Notes: a model not told the origin generated them from the letters alone. A DNA stretch of 64,000 nucleotides from Paraburkholderia piptadeniae (GCF_900007165.1 NZ_CYGY02000096.1:1-64000); one strand, 5' to 3'. Positions 1 to 8,385 are shown, counted from the first letter of the stretch. Made by a program: numbers and translations.

Positions 1-8
1 GCGTACAC

Positions 9-35
9 GTGTCCATTTAAAAAATAGGTGGACAC
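9..35. repeat. Short inverted repeat at window edge
   Basis: GTGTCCA at 9-15 is mirrored by TGGACAC at 29-35 around an A/T-rich centre. It could be a transposon end or an operator. The left side is cut by the window edge, so it cannot be assigned. Confidence 0.35.
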
Positions 36-199
36 GATCGTCGCTTCCCTAACACGCTGGTTCAAGGCGACATTGCCGGGCGCTTACGTAGGTTTGTCGG
101 ATGTTCGCGAAGGCCAAAAAGGCTAATATCCCTCGTTACGTAGGGCTCGGCCAAGAGCAGACGTTGGTCGGCGGCTTCTGTATTGCTGAGGAGGTGGAT

Positions 200-1000
200 A
201 TGAATGACGTAGTCGGTCGGCAGGGCGACGTTGAGGTAACGACAACCATCGACAGACTGTATGCACTTGACCGTGCACTCCGAAACGCAGTCGATGGATT
301 TCGTGTGCCCCGGGCCGACCAAAACATGCGGTCGATATTCGAGCGGCGGTTGCGACTGCATCCAGAGTTCGAGCGCGTGGTCGTTGGTGCTGAGTACGAG
401 AGGGCTGCGAGGGAGCTGATAGCCTCAATCGAGGAATCTGCGGCAGGCATCGCTAGGCGCTGTGGCCAGCCTTGGCGACGAGGTCGGCCCGACAGTGGCG
501 GTGCGAGACAAGACCACGTCGGTGGGAAAATTTGGATCCTTGGGGCGGTCGAGTTTCTAATAGAAGAGCGTCCTATTCTGCGTGGAGATATTGAACTTCG
601 CAGGACGGAGCCTATTGCACCAGGCCTTCCAGACGTCGTCGTGGAGTATTTGGTCACTGTACCGGGAACGAGAGACCAACTCACCCGAGAAACACATGGT
701 CACTGGGGCTACCACTATCACTACCTCGACAGCAGAAATCGTCGGTCTGACACTTTGCTAACGTTTGATCGCGATAGCCCGTCGGGCATCATGCCGACGT
801 TGAGTTGGGAGCGGCACGCCGAAGGTCAGAAATTCAAGGCTCGGGCTGCAATGTGGGGGATCGATAAGCGCGAGAGCGTCTACTCCGTTTGTCGCCCTGA
901 TACGCTGCGCTTCAGCCTAGGTGATTTCAAACAGCCAGCGTCCGATGCGGAAGTGGTTTGGCCGCTGACTGCGAAAATGCCGGCTATATGCACTGCCTGA
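200..1000 (+). CDS. Hypothetical protein, about 266 aa
   Basis: I do not recognise a family. The open frame extends up to 101, but the ATG at 200 has a strong ribosome binding site (GAGGAGG at 188-194, 5 nt spacing), so I prefer that start. The product looks soluble and charged, with no signal peptide or membrane segment. The C-terminal half (from about residue 120) has alternating hydrophobic stretches and an aromatic, His/Tyr-rich run (HWGYHYHYLD). It stands alone before the HEPN-like gene, next to mobile elements, so an accessory or defence role is possible but unsupported. Confidence 0.55.
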   Translation: MNDVVGRQGDVEVTTTIDRLYALDRALRNAVDGFRVPRADQNMRSIFERRLRLHPEFERVVVGAEYERAARELIASIEESAAGIARRCGQPWRRGRPDSGGARQDHVGGKIWILGAVEFLIEERPILRGDIELRRTEPIAPGLPDVVVEYLVTVPGTRDQLTRETHGHWGYHYHYLDSRNRRSDTLLTFDRDSPSGIMPTLSWERHAEGQKFKARAAMWGIDKRESVYSVCRPDTLRFSLGDFKQPASDAEVVWPLTAKMPAICTA

Positions 1001-1201
1001 TTTGTATGCCCATATGTACAGTGACACGCGTAGTCTGGCTTAGGCAGCCTTGGCCTTCGGCTGCACTCCGCCTGACCTGAAAACTGCCCCCGAGTCGTCG
1101 GACCAGTGCGCCGGCGACAGGGCTTTCGTCGACTCGCGGCGGGAATCTCCGGCGCAGCGACGCAGCTATTTGGTGCGCGTTGCTCTAATTGAGGAGAGGT
1201 T

Positions 1202-1762
1202 TTGAAAGACGAAGTGCAATCAGGCTATAAGCCTGTACAGGACGATTTGCTGAAGACGTTGGGCTTGGCGGTAATCGCGGGACAGGGCGTCGAACGCCTG
1301 ATGAGCACCTGCCTGACGTTCGCATTGCACGGCGAGCCACTACAGACCGTGGAACAGTTTCAAGCCTTGCTTGAGCGGCATTCGAAAGCCACCTTGGGGA
1401 AACTGCTCAATGCGCTGCGGCAGCGGGTAGATCTTCATCCCGCCTTCGACGACCAGTTGGATCGCTTCCTCCAATACCGCAATGTCATCGCGCATAGGCT
1501 ACATGACGTGCCCGGCGGTTTGGATCTTCATTCCGATGAAGGCCGGGGAAGGCTAAAGGCTTTCCTGCTCCAGTACATGGATGACGGCCAAAGCGTCTCC
1601 ATGGTATTGCTGGGCGTGCTGCGGGACTGGGCGCGTCAGGTGGGCATTGATCTTCCCAGTGACCACCATCTGAGCCGGCGGATGCAGCACCACCTTGACG
1701 CCAATGTCATGCCGAACCTCGAGGGCTTAATCAGGTCCAAAGGCCGCGGCGCGTATCCATAA
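1202..1762 (+). CDS. HEPN-like hypothetical protein, 186 aa
   Basis: The start is TTG at 1202, preceded by GAGGAG at about 1191-1196. The protein is mostly helical. It carries RNVIAH at about residues 93-98, which fits the R-X4-6-H motif of HEPN-fold ribonucleases, set in a helix (FLQYRNVIAHRL) as in that family. HEPN proteins are often RNases in toxin-antitoxin or defence systems, but many family members of this size are uncharacterised. No obvious antitoxin gene (MNT nucleotidyltransferase) lies beside it. The motif is seen; RNase activity is inference. Confidence 0.6.
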   Translation: MKDEVQSGYKPVQDDLLKTLGLAVIAGQGVERLMSTCLTFALHGEPLQTVEQFQALLERHSKATLGKLLNALRQRVDLHPAFDDQLDRFLQYRNVIAHRLHDVPGGLDLHSDEGRGRLKAFLLQYMDDGQSVSMVLLGVLRDWARQVGIDLPSDHHLSRRMQHHLDANVMPNLEGLIRSKGRGAYP

Positions 1763-2324
1763 GTTTCAAATGCCGGCTAACAGTGTCCCACCTCGCATCG
1801 GCATTCAGTGTCTCCAGTGCTTGGCGCTGATGTCGTAGACAGTTGACGGCAGTACCTCGGCCAACTGACCTTCACGTAGGTCACTGTGGCCAAGGCCGCA
1901 AACCGTTTGGGATGACCCAGGGTGAGTTCCCCTGCAAGAGCAGACCGGCAGCAACCGCTGCGCAGCAGGCCTTGGCTCCTGACACAGGAAAGACCGAAAC
2001 GGGTCGTGAGTGTGAGTTCGCGGATGCAGGTTGTTGCGGTCCTCCCGCGCGAGGCCGCCAATGTCAGCAGTCCACCCGACTGCTGACCTTAACAGAACCT
2101 GTCTCAATGTCGGCAATGGCCGATAACTCGTCGACGGGTTGTCGGGCGAACGACCGTTGTACCCCGTAAAGCGCCACGGGTAGGAGGATGGAGACCGGCG
2201 GCAACGAGTCACCAGCCGCTTACCGGACGGCGTGCGCCACTCTGAAGATTCGCAGTGCCATGCAAAGTCGCTTACGGTAAAGCGGATCGTCCGTCGACGG
2301 TGTTCGCACGGTAGCACGCCGTAG
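1763..2324. other. Gene-poor spacer, 562 bp
   Basis: No convincing gene. Open frames exist on both strands but have low-complexity, mutually shadowing translations rich in Arg, Ser and Pro. The stretch may be decayed sequence between the HEPN-like gene and the SET-domain gene. Confidence 0.4.
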
Positions 2325-2721
2325 TCAGGATGACTCTGCGCGGTGGCCGATCATGGACTGCCGGCACGTGGAGGCGCCACAGTGACATACGTACTGCGCC
2401 CGAATGTCCTCGCTGATCTCACCTTCGATCTCAAGGCCATAGTCGATGAACAGCTCATCGCCGGGCTTGATGTCGGTGAGTGCATGAACGTATATGCGAT
2501 CGCCCGTCTCGATTGCCTCGCAGTTGGGTGCGCACGCATGATTCAGGAAGCGGGCGCTATTGCCGCCGCGACTGCCATCGATCACGCGGCCGTCCGACAG
2601 ACCAAAGACGAAAGTATGTCCCACGTCGGACCGCTGACGGGCAGCGGCGGGTCGCCACCTGGTTACTTCACCCTTGTACTGAATGAGCCGCTCGCCTGCG
2701 GCGATGGGCTGTAGCGCAAAG
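2325..2721 (-). pseudogene. SET-domain protein gene, 3' part (interrupted by IS)
   Basis: This minus-strand piece encodes most of a SET-domain protein. It holds the RFLNHACAPNCEA core motif, the ELFIDYG motif, and a C-terminal CxCGxxxC post-SET-like cluster (VCHCGASTCRQ). Bacterial SET proteins are putative lysine methyltransferases. The reading frame continues up to 2721, where an IS3-family element begins. The missing N-terminus lies at 4009-4064 on the other side. Removing the IS with one copy of the 3-bp duplication gives one uninterrupted frame of about 150 residues, so this is a recent insertional knock-out. Confidence 0.85.
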
Positions 2722-2748
2722 TGAGCTTGCCCCCGAAAAACGAATCCC
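2722..2748 (+). repeat. IS left terminal inverted repeat
   Basis: It matches the complement of 3982-4008 in about 22 of 27 positions, starting TGAGCTTGCCCC and finishing ACGAATCCC. Confidence 0.85.
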
Positions 2749-2787
2749 TTGCTGAGCGTTTAAACTCATGCAAGGAGAAACAAGAAG

Positions 2788-3081
2788 ATGAGCAAGACAA
2801 AGTGGGCGCGATACACGCTCGAATTCAAGCTGGAAGCGGTACGGCTGGTCAAAGCCGGCCAGAGCATTGCGGCGGTGGCTGCGACGCTGGACGTGCCGAC
2901 CCAATCGATTTCCAACTGGGTCAAGGCTGAGCACGAAGGCAAGCTCGGCGGAGCCGGTACAAAGCCGGTAAGTCCAGAGCAGATGGAATTATCGAGACTG
3001 CGTGCCGAAGTGGCCCGCCTGAAGATGGAGCGGGACATACTAAAAAAGGCGTGCGCGTACTTCGCGAAGGAGTCGACGTGA
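2788..3081 (+). CDS. IS3-family transposase OrfA (HTH protein)
   Basis: A 97-residue helix-turn-helix protein (AGQSIAAVAATLDVPTQSIS region) followed by a leucine-zipper-like stretch (ELSRLRAEVARLKMERDILKKA). This is the typical OrfA layout for binding the terminal repeats and dimerising. The ribosome binding site is AAGGAG before the ATG. The frame overlaps orfB. At 3042-3048 an A AAA AAG heptamer would allow -1 frameshifting to make the OrfAB transposase. Confidence 0.92.
   Translation: MSKTKWARYTLEFKLEAVRLVKAGQSIAAVAATLDVPTQSISNWVKAEHEGKLGGAGTKPVSPEQMELSRLRAEVARLKMERDILKKACAYFAKEST
3042..3048 (+). other. Programmed -1 frameshift heptamer
   Basis: A AAA AAG in the orfA frame (CTA AAA AAG). 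It lies inside the orfA/orfB overlap with orfB in the -1 frame, as is usual for IS3-family elements. Confidence 0.75.
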
Positions 3082-3968
3082 AGTACGCCTTCATCGAACG
3101 TAATCGCCGTCATTGGCCGATTTCGGTGTTGTGCGAGGTGCTCGACGTCAGCCCCAGTGGCTATCATCAACGCCGGCAACGTACTGCGCAGGATAAGCCG
3201 GGCAGAAGCCGTGTGAGCGACGACGCCCTGCTGGCGCATATCAAGGCAATTCACTCACAGGTCAAGGGCGAATATGGCTGGCCACGCATGTGGAAAGAGC
3301 TGCTTGCGCGCGGCGTGCGCGTAGGCAAGGAGCGCGTGCGCAAGCTGATGGCACAGCACGGCATTCGTGCCCGGCACAAACGCAAGTACATTGCGACGAC
3401 AAACTCGAATCATGGCTTGCCTGTCGCGCCGAACCTGCTGGAGCGCAACTTCACGGCGACGGCGCCGAATCAGGTCTGGACGAGTGACATCACGTATGTT
3501 GCGACGGCTGAAGGCTGGCTGTATCTGGCCGTCATCATCGACCTGTTCAGCCGGCAGGTCGTGGGCTGGTCGATGCAGCCACACATGAAGGCCGAGCTGG
3601 TTACCGATGCGCTGCGTATGGCGTGGTTCCGCCGCCACCCTGAAGCCGACGTAATCGTTCATAGCGACCGTGGCAGTCAGTATTGCAGCGGTCTGTTCCA
3701 GGACACGCTGAAAGCATACGGCATGCGCTCATCGATGAGTCGACGTGGTGATTGCTGGGATAACGCGCCGACCGAAAGTCTGTGGGGTTCGCTGAAAGTT
3801 GCACGCCTGCACGGTCGACACTTCCCGACCAAACGTGCGGCAATGGACGAAGTGGTCGATTGGCTCAACTTTTATAACGCGCATCGGCTACACTCGACGC
3901 TCAATTACGTCAGCCCCATGACGTTCGAGAAGAACTGGTTCGCCGCTCAGCAAGGTGCGGCCGCATAA
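3051..3968 (+). CDS. IS3-family transposase OrfB (DDE integrase)
   Basis: The open frame of 305 residues carries an rve integrase core. The DDE triad is visible as D in VWTSDITY, D in VIVHSDRGSQY and E in APTESLWGSLK. Upstream is the HTH_21-type region (EYGWPRMWKELLARG). Length and motifs match full-length OrfB of the IS3 group. It is probably translated mainly as the OrfAB fusion through the upstream slippery site. Confidence 0.93.
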   Translation: MRVLREGVDVKYAFIERNRRHWPISVLCEVLDVSPSGYHQRRQRTAQDKPGRSRVSDDALLAHIKAIHSQVKGEYGWPRMWKELLARGVRVGKERVRKLMAQHGIRARHKRKYIATTNSNHGLPVAPNLLERNFTATAPNQVWTSDITYVATAEGWLYLAVIIDLFSRQVVGWSMQPHMKAELVTDALRMAWFRRHPEADVIVHSDRGSQYCSGLFQDTLKAYGMRSSMSRRGDCWDNAPTESLWGSLKVARLHGRHFPTKRAAMDEVVDWLNFYNAHRLHSTLNYVSPMTFEKNWFAAQQGAAA

Positions 3969-3981
3969 ATCCCTCGGCTAT

Positions 3982-4008
3982 GGGATTCGTGAAACAGGGG
4001 CAAGGTCA
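3982..4008 (-). repeat. IS right terminal inverted repeat
   Basis: The complement begins TGACCTTGCCCC and mirrors the left end. The flanking AAG at 4009-4011 repeats the AAG at 2719-2721. Confidence 0.85.
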
Positions 4009-4064
4009 AAGAGTCCCTTGCCATGCACCGATGAGCGTCGTGCAGTGATACGTCGCAGTCGCAT
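4009..4064 (-). pseudogene. SET-domain protein gene, 5' end
   Basis: The ATG at 4064 is preceded on the minus strand by an AAGGG ribosome site. It opens MRLRRITARRSSVHGKGLF, the usual N-terminal SET-I start (R-S-x-x-H-G-x-G-L/V-F). The frame breaks at the IS boundary and resumes at 2721. With the IS removed the reading is HGKGLFALQPIAAGERL. Confidence 0.85.
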
Positions 4065-4379
4065 TGTGTCGTTTCCCTTTAGTACGTCTCGATCTTCGTC
4101 AAGCCGTTCAGCTGCGAAGCATATCGCGGCAGCCGTTCGCATTCGACACGTCACATGCATATCACGCAACTAACCGTCAGCCGCTGGCACCTGCTTCCCC
4201 AGCTTCGCCAGAACCGCACCGACAGGGACGGGCGGTCAGCGAATTGGTCCGCCTGATAAAGCACATACAGTGGCGATGCCCTTCCGAAAGCCTTGCGGGT
4301 TGCGTGGCACCGCACACATGCGATAGGGTGAGCGTCCTGTTCCGCGACGCGCGGGCATTTTTCTAAAGGGAGCTCACAC

Positions 4380-4658
4380 ATGAACAGGCAGGAACTCATT
4401 GATGCGGTCGCGGCCGGCACGGGCGAAAGCAAGGCCAGCACCGGTGAAGCCATTGATGCCATCATCGAGGCCGTGACGGCCGCCGTGACGCGTGGTGAGA
4501 CAGTGCAACTCGTCGGCTTCGGATCGTTTTCGACGGGCGCACGTGCCGAGCGTAGTGGCCGTAATCCGTCGACGGGTGAAACCATCACCATCCCCGCAGC
4601 GAAGACCGTCAAATTCACGGCGGGCAAGGCGTTCAAGGACGCCGTCAACGCTGCCTGA
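4380..4658 (+). CDS. HU family DNA-binding protein
   Basis: A 92-residue histone-like protein with the full HU fold. The N-terminal helices begin MNRQELIDAVA, then comes VQLVGFGSF, then the DNA-arm signature GRNPSTGETITIPA, then a C-terminal helix ending KAFKDAVNAA. The ribosome site AAGGGAG precedes the ATG. It is probably an accessory HU-beta paralogue, since it sits among mobile elements away from lon-type chromosomal contexts. It would bend and compact DNA non-specifically, and HU can also assist recombinases such as those nearby. Confidence 0.93.
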   Translation: MNRQELIDAVAAGTGESKASTGEAIDAIIEAVTAAVTRGETVQLVGFGSFSTGARAERSGRNPSTGETITIPAAKTVKFTAGKAFKDAVNAA

Positions 4659-4727
4659 CCCAGGTGTTCATGCGTGCGGCACGCGGCGACGTCTGAACCG
4701 GGAGCTCCGTGCGACCTTCAGAGCCGG

Positions 4728-4970
4728 TCACTGGACCGAACCGGCTAACTGTGTTCGCAGTTCACGCGCTACCTGCTCAAGCAGAGCCGGAATGAGCAGC
4801 TGTGCTTCGAGTGATCCCGCGACGCTGTAGCCACCATTGCCCGCAGCATCGATTACGACCATGGCCGTACACGCCGCACCCGTTGCATCTCTGGCGTGGG
4901 TGGCAAGCACGCTGAACTGGCCGGGCGTGCCGGGTGTATGTGCCGTGACTTGTGGCTTTCCGTCGCTCAT
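4728..4970 (-). CDS. Small hypothetical protein, 80 aa
   Basis: A GGAG ribosome site lies 7 nt before the ATG at 4970. The translation is coherent: a beta-rich N-terminal part (QFSVLATHARDATGAACTAMVVIDAAGNGGY), then an amphipathic C-terminal helix (IPALLEQVARELRTQL). No membrane segment. The family is unknown to me. It runs convergent with the HU gene. Confidence 0.6.
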   Translation of the reverse strand: MSDGKPQVTAHTPGTPGQFSVLATHARDATGAACTAMVVIDAAGNGGYSVAGSLEAQLLIPALLEQVARELRTQLAGSVQ

Positions 4971-4983
4971 GTTTGGCTCCGCG

Positions 4984-5364
4984 CTATCCGGTGTTCACCC
5001 ATCGTACCTTCGCAAAACGCGGGAGGCAGGCGACAGGGTTAGCCAACTGGTCCGAATCCAGGGCCGGCGCATTCAGGATGCGCAGGTGTGAGTCTCGCAG
5101 ACGACTGGCTGCCGGTAATCGAGGCGCCATCCATCCGTGAACCGTGGCGCCAGCATTTTTCTGTCGTGAGACTGAACGCTGCCAGCTCATCGGGTGTGAG
5201 GGCGGTTGCCATGCTCTTGCGATTGCCGCATGCTCCTGCCAGTCGCATAGTCCCCTATTGGCGTTCACCCAGAGGCGGGCCAGTTCAACAAGGTGCGCGA
5301 TCTTGAGCCAGTCACCCGTTCGTACCAGCGAAACAGGTTCCCCGACCACGAGATAATCGGGCAT
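4984..5364 (-). CDS. Doubtful hypothetical ORF, possibly frameshifted
   Basis: The first 53 residues look protein-like (MPDYLVVGEPVSLVRTGDWL, then a helical stretch to AAIARAW). After about 5205 the more protein-like reading switches frame, giving LTPDELAAFSLTTEKCWRHG. Either a frameshift has broken one gene, or two small ORFs overlap. No clear ribosome site and no family recognised. Confidence 0.3.
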   Translation of the reverse strand: MPDYLVVGEPVSLVRTGDWLKIAHLVELARLWVNANRGLCDWQEHAAIARAWQPPSHPMSWQRSVSRQKNAGATVHGWMAPRLPAASRLRDSHLRILNAPALDSDQLANPVACLPRFAKVRWVNTG

Positions 5365-5497
5365 CTCAACGCGGACGTCATCCTCGCGGCTCAGAGGGTT
5401 GACATGATGTCACCAGGACACAGGGACGTTCTGGCCGGAATGCAGCTTCGTTCTGCAGATCTTCGTCGCGTGCAATACACCGTTTCGCGTCTGGCGG

Positions 5498-5812
5498 TCA
5501 GGGGCGCGCGAAATCATCCGGCGTCAGTTCCAGACGCGCAGCGGGATGAGCGCGCAGCTTGCGCTCGGCGATCGCGCGGATGCGCCCGTATCCATCCCGG
5601 AACCTCTTCAGGGTCTGAGTCTCACTGGCCTGCGGTTCCAGCCAGAAGTAAGCCTGTAGCGCCGTGAGCGTGATCACGCATTCCACCGTTCCGTTTGCGA
5701 GCGCAAACGCGACGCCGCGGCGATTCGCGAGTACGCGAGGTTCGAGATCAATGGTTTCCATAGCTAAAGGGGGCATCGCATCGATACGCGCGACAGATAT
5801 TTTTGCATACAT
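5498..5812 (-). CDS. DUF1488-like protein, up to 104 aa
   Basis: The pattern resembles DUF1488 proteins. A beta segment around VLANRRGVAFALANGTVECVITL is followed by helices with FRDGYGRIRAIAERKLR, the arrangement of small DUF1488 proteins (function unknown). ATG codons at 5812, 5776 and 5761 are possible starts and none has a good ribosome site. It sits with the other small accessory ORFs downstream of HU. Confidence 0.5.
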   Translation of the reverse strand: MYAKISVARIDAMPPLAMETIDLEPRVLANRRGVAFALANGTVECVITLTALQAYFWLEPQASETQTLKRFRDGYGRIRAIAERKLRAHPAARLELTPDDFARP

Positions 5813-5887
5813 CGTGCGGTTTCAGGGGCAGGGTCGTCGTTTCCTGCGCCTAAGGATGGCGGCGGATCCGCAGGTAGGCTGACAAGG

Positions 5888-6050
5888 TCATTTGTGTTTC
5901 GCAAAGGCGTCGCTCATCTGCCGCGCCCGCTTGACCTCGTCGCTGTGCAGATAGATCGACGTGGTCGACACCGAGGCGTGCCGCAGGTTGTCGCGCACGG
6001 TCGTCAGTTCTGCACCGTGTCCGAGCGCATACGTGGCGTGCGTGTGCCGC
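5888..6050 (-). pseudogene. Integrase C-terminal fragment (other half at 9495-11016)
   Basis: Minus-strand reading from the RIT boundary gives RHTHATYALGHGAELTTV, then a LRHASVSTTSIYLHSDEVK region, and stops at 5888. This is the C-terminal third of a tyrosine recombinase, with the LGHG box and the nucleophile Tyr in SIYLHS. Its N-terminal part ends at WMRH on the far side of the RIT element, so the two join exactly at the HxxRH catalytic box once the element is removed. Confidence 0.9.
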
Positions 6051-6077
6051 CTATCTCTTCAACGAGATAGGCGGCAC
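6044..6077. repeat. Perfect hairpin at left end of RIT element
   Basis: A 14-bp stem (6044-6057 with 6064-6077) encloses a 6-nt loop TTCAAC. It overlaps the 7-bp GTGCCGC junction repeat and abuts the 30-bp terminal repeat. The right end of the element has no equivalent hairpin. Confidence 0.85.
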
Positions 6078-6100
6078 TATCTTCCCTGCCGGACTATGTC
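6071..6100 (+). repeat. RIT left terminal inverted repeat, 30 bp
   Basis: Perfect complement of 9472-9501. It begins GCGGCACTATC and ends GGACTATGTC. Confidence 0.93.
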
Positions 6101-6206
6101 TTGTAAGACTGCGATGCTGCCCCTTTCGGGGCAAATGTGCGAAGCCATATAGAGATAGTCTGAGGCTCCTTTCCGCTGCACCCCAACATCGGGGAAGGAG
6201 CTCAAC

Positions 6207-7445
6207 GTGAAGTACGTGATCCATGATCGGGCGGTCCTTTCACGACCACCTGAAGGGCCACTTGCGGCGCCTCTCGTCTTGTTTGCAAGAGCGCTGAGTG
6301 ATCAGGGATACTGTGCGTATTCCCTGCATCGACAAGTGCGCATTGCAGCCGACTTCAGCAGATGGCTTGCACACAAAGGTATCGGAATACACCACATCTG
6401 CACTGACCATGCAACACGGTATTTGCGACATCGCGCACGAATCGTTCGACTGTGCCGCGGAGATCGCGCCGCGCTCGGACATCTCATGGAATTTCTACGC
6501 AGCAGGCAGTTGATTCCCGCTGAGAAGGTGCCGGCTTCCCAACTGTCGCCTATTGAGCGAAGTATAGAGGACTACGTAGCGTACTTGCGCGAAGCGCGCG
6601 CCCTGACCGAAGCGACCATTCGCAACTACGTGCCCTTTGTCCGCAGTTTCCTGGAGGACTGCTTCGGCAACCAACCGGTCTCGCTTTCCCGTTTGCGCGC
6701 GATCGATATCGTGAGATTCGTACGACGTCAGGCACCACGTTTGCACCCGAAGCGAGCGAAGCTCATGACCGCTGGGCTGAGATCCTTTTTGCGCTATGCG
6801 AGCTATCGGGGCGACGTGGCGCTCGATCTCGCCGCAGCTGTTCCTGTTGTAGCCAACTGGTCGATGCCTGCGATTCCCCGCGCGATTGCACCGGTTCAAA
6901 CCCGACGATTGCTTGCAAGCATCGATCGACGAAGCGCGGTTGGTCGTCGCGACTATGCCATTTTGCTCCTGCTTGCCAGACTTGGATTGCGGTCGGGAGA
7001 AGTAGCGTTCCTCGAACTCAGCGACATCGACTGGACCAAGGGATGCCTGACTGTTCGCAACAACAGCGGGCTGCGCAACGAGTTGCCCTTGCCCCCTGAC
7101 GTCGGTAGAGCGATCGCTGCATATCTGAGTCGTGATCGACCGCCCGGCCCCTGTCGGCGGGTATTCTTGCGCTCAAGGGCTCCGTTCACTGGTTTTCGGA
7201 GCGCTTGTGCGGTCGGCTCCGTTGTGCGTCATTCGCTCCAGCGCGCTGGCATTGATGCGCCGACTATGGGAGCACACCAATTTCGCCACGGATTGGCCAC
7301 CGAGATGCTGTACCACGGTGCGTCGCTCGGCGAGATCGGCGAACTCCTTGGACACAGGCACCCACAGACCACGAGGATCTACACGAAGGTCGATATCAAA
7401 GCGCTGCGTACGCTGGCCGTGCCATGGCCGGGAGGTGTGCGATGA
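6207..7445 (+). CDS. ritA: RIT tyrosine recombinase A
   Basis: The 412-residue protein starts at GTG 6207 behind GGAAGGAG. It has an N-terminal SAM-like core-binding domain and a C-terminal catalytic domain. The box I Arg is in LGLRSGEVAFLEL, the HxxR box in HQFRHGLATEM, the box II region in LLGHRHPQTT, and the nucleophile Tyr in RIYTKVD. All catalytic residues are present. The stop overlaps the ritB start (ATGA at 7442-7445), indicating translational coupling. In RIT elements the three enzymes are thought to act together, but their mechanism is poorly known. Confidence 0.93.
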   Translation: MKYVIHDRAVLSRPPEGPLAAPLVLFARALSDQGYCAYSLHRQVRIAADFSRWLAHKGIGIHHICTDHATRYLRHRARIVRLCRGDRAALGHLMEFLRSRQLIPAEKVPASQLSPIERSIEDYVAYLREARALTEATIRNYVPFVRSFLEDCFGNQPVSLSRLRAIDIVRFVRRQAPRLHPKRAKLMTAGLRSFLRYASYRGDVALDLAAAVPVVANWSMPAIPRAIAPVQTRRLLASIDRRSAVGRRDYAILLLLARLGLRSGEVAFLELSDIDWTKGCLTVRNNSGLRNELPLPPDVGRAIAAYLSRDRPPGPCRRVFLRSRAPFTGFRSACAVGSVVRHSLQRAGIDAPTMGAHQFRHGLATEMLYHGASLGEIGELLGHRHPQTTRIYTKVDIKALRTLAVPWPGGVR

Positions 7446-8385
7446 ACACGCTTCGGCAAGCGGTCGAGGAGTACGTTACCGTGAGACGAGCCCTGGGATT
7501 CAAGCTGAATGAGGCAGAGAAGGGATTGCGCGACTTTGTCGCGTTCATGGGACGACGCCGCGCCTCGTACATCACGCAATCGCTCGCTCTCGAATGGGCT
7601 CAACAACCATCACACCAGCGACCCGCAAGCTGGGCACAGAGGCTGGGCTTTGTCCGTTTGTTCGCGCGCTATCGCAGTGCAACCGATCCACGCACCCAGA
7701 TCCCAGCACAGGGCCTACTTCCGTTTCGGCCGACGCGGGCACGACCATATCTATATTCGGACAGCGAGATCCGAGCGCTGCTGGACGCAGCACTTCATAT
7801 GCCATGCAGGTTCGAACGGGATGAACTGCAGCCATGGACGTATCATTGCCTGTTCGGGCTCCTCAGCGTAACGGGTATGCGTCTGGGTGAAGTCAGAAAC
7901 CTTGAGCTTGAAGACGTCGATCTGACGACAGGAATATTGACGATTCGCGGCACCAAGTTCGGCAAGTCGAGACTCGTGCCTTTACATGCTTCGACCTGCA
8001 AGGTATTGGCCGCCTACATTGCACGCCGGGAATGTCTTTGGACCGGGCGAACCGTGTCATCCTACGTGTTCGTTTCCAACAGGGGAAACCGGCTGGACAA
8101 CAGCGAGATTCATCGCGCCTTTTATCGACTCTCCCGCCAGATTGGGCTGCGCGGCGAATTCGACAGTCACGGGCCACGGCTGCATGACATGAGGCACGTC
8201 TTTGCGACGAGAACGCTTTTACATTGGTACCGGTCCGACAGGACCCCGAGCGTCGTCTGCCCATCCTGTCGGCCTACCTCGGTCATGTCCATGTGGCCGA
8301 TACGCAGTGGTACCTCAACGCTTCGCCGGAACTCATGCGCGAGTCGATGCGCCGACTCGAGCGGCATTGGGAGAACCGCTCATGA
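7442..8385 (+). pseudogene. ritB: RIT tyrosine recombinase B, frameshifted
   Basis: The frame opens at ATG 7442 (ATGA overlap with ritA). It shows TGMRLGEVRNLELED and HDMRHVFATRTLLHWYRSD, and then leaves the conserved frame at about 8225-8242. Shifting by one base recovers DPERRLPILSAYLGHVHVAD, the Tyr region QWYLNASPELM and a stop at 8383-8385 overlapping the ritC start. One base appears deleted, or two inserted. The unshifted frame runs on to 8530 with unrelated sequence and lacks the nucleophile Tyr. A sequencing error is the main alternative. Confidence 0.85.

Larger units (their letters stand above)
2722..4008 (+). mobile_element. IS3-family insertion sequence, 1287 bp
   Basis: A complete element. 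Terminal inverted repeats of about 27 bp lie at 2722-2748 and 3982-4008; both begin TGA(G/C)CTTGCCCC and end ACGAATCCC. A 3-bp target duplication, AAG, sits at 2719-2721 and 4009-4011. It holds overlapping orfA and orfB with an A AAA AAG slippery heptamer between them. The ends, the duplication and both ORFs are intact, so it is probably functional. It disrupts a SET-domain gene on the opposite strand. Confidence 0.93.

Noticed and set aside
1777..2317. Open frames of 94-170 aa on both strands before the SET gene
   Set aside because: Mutually shadowing, Arg/Ser/Pro-rich translations with no family resemblance or ribosome site.
8202..8381. N-terminal extension of ritC by 60 residues
   Set aside because: It is the shifted reading of the ritB end; the ATG at 8382 overlaps the restored ritB stop as in the ritA/ritB junction.
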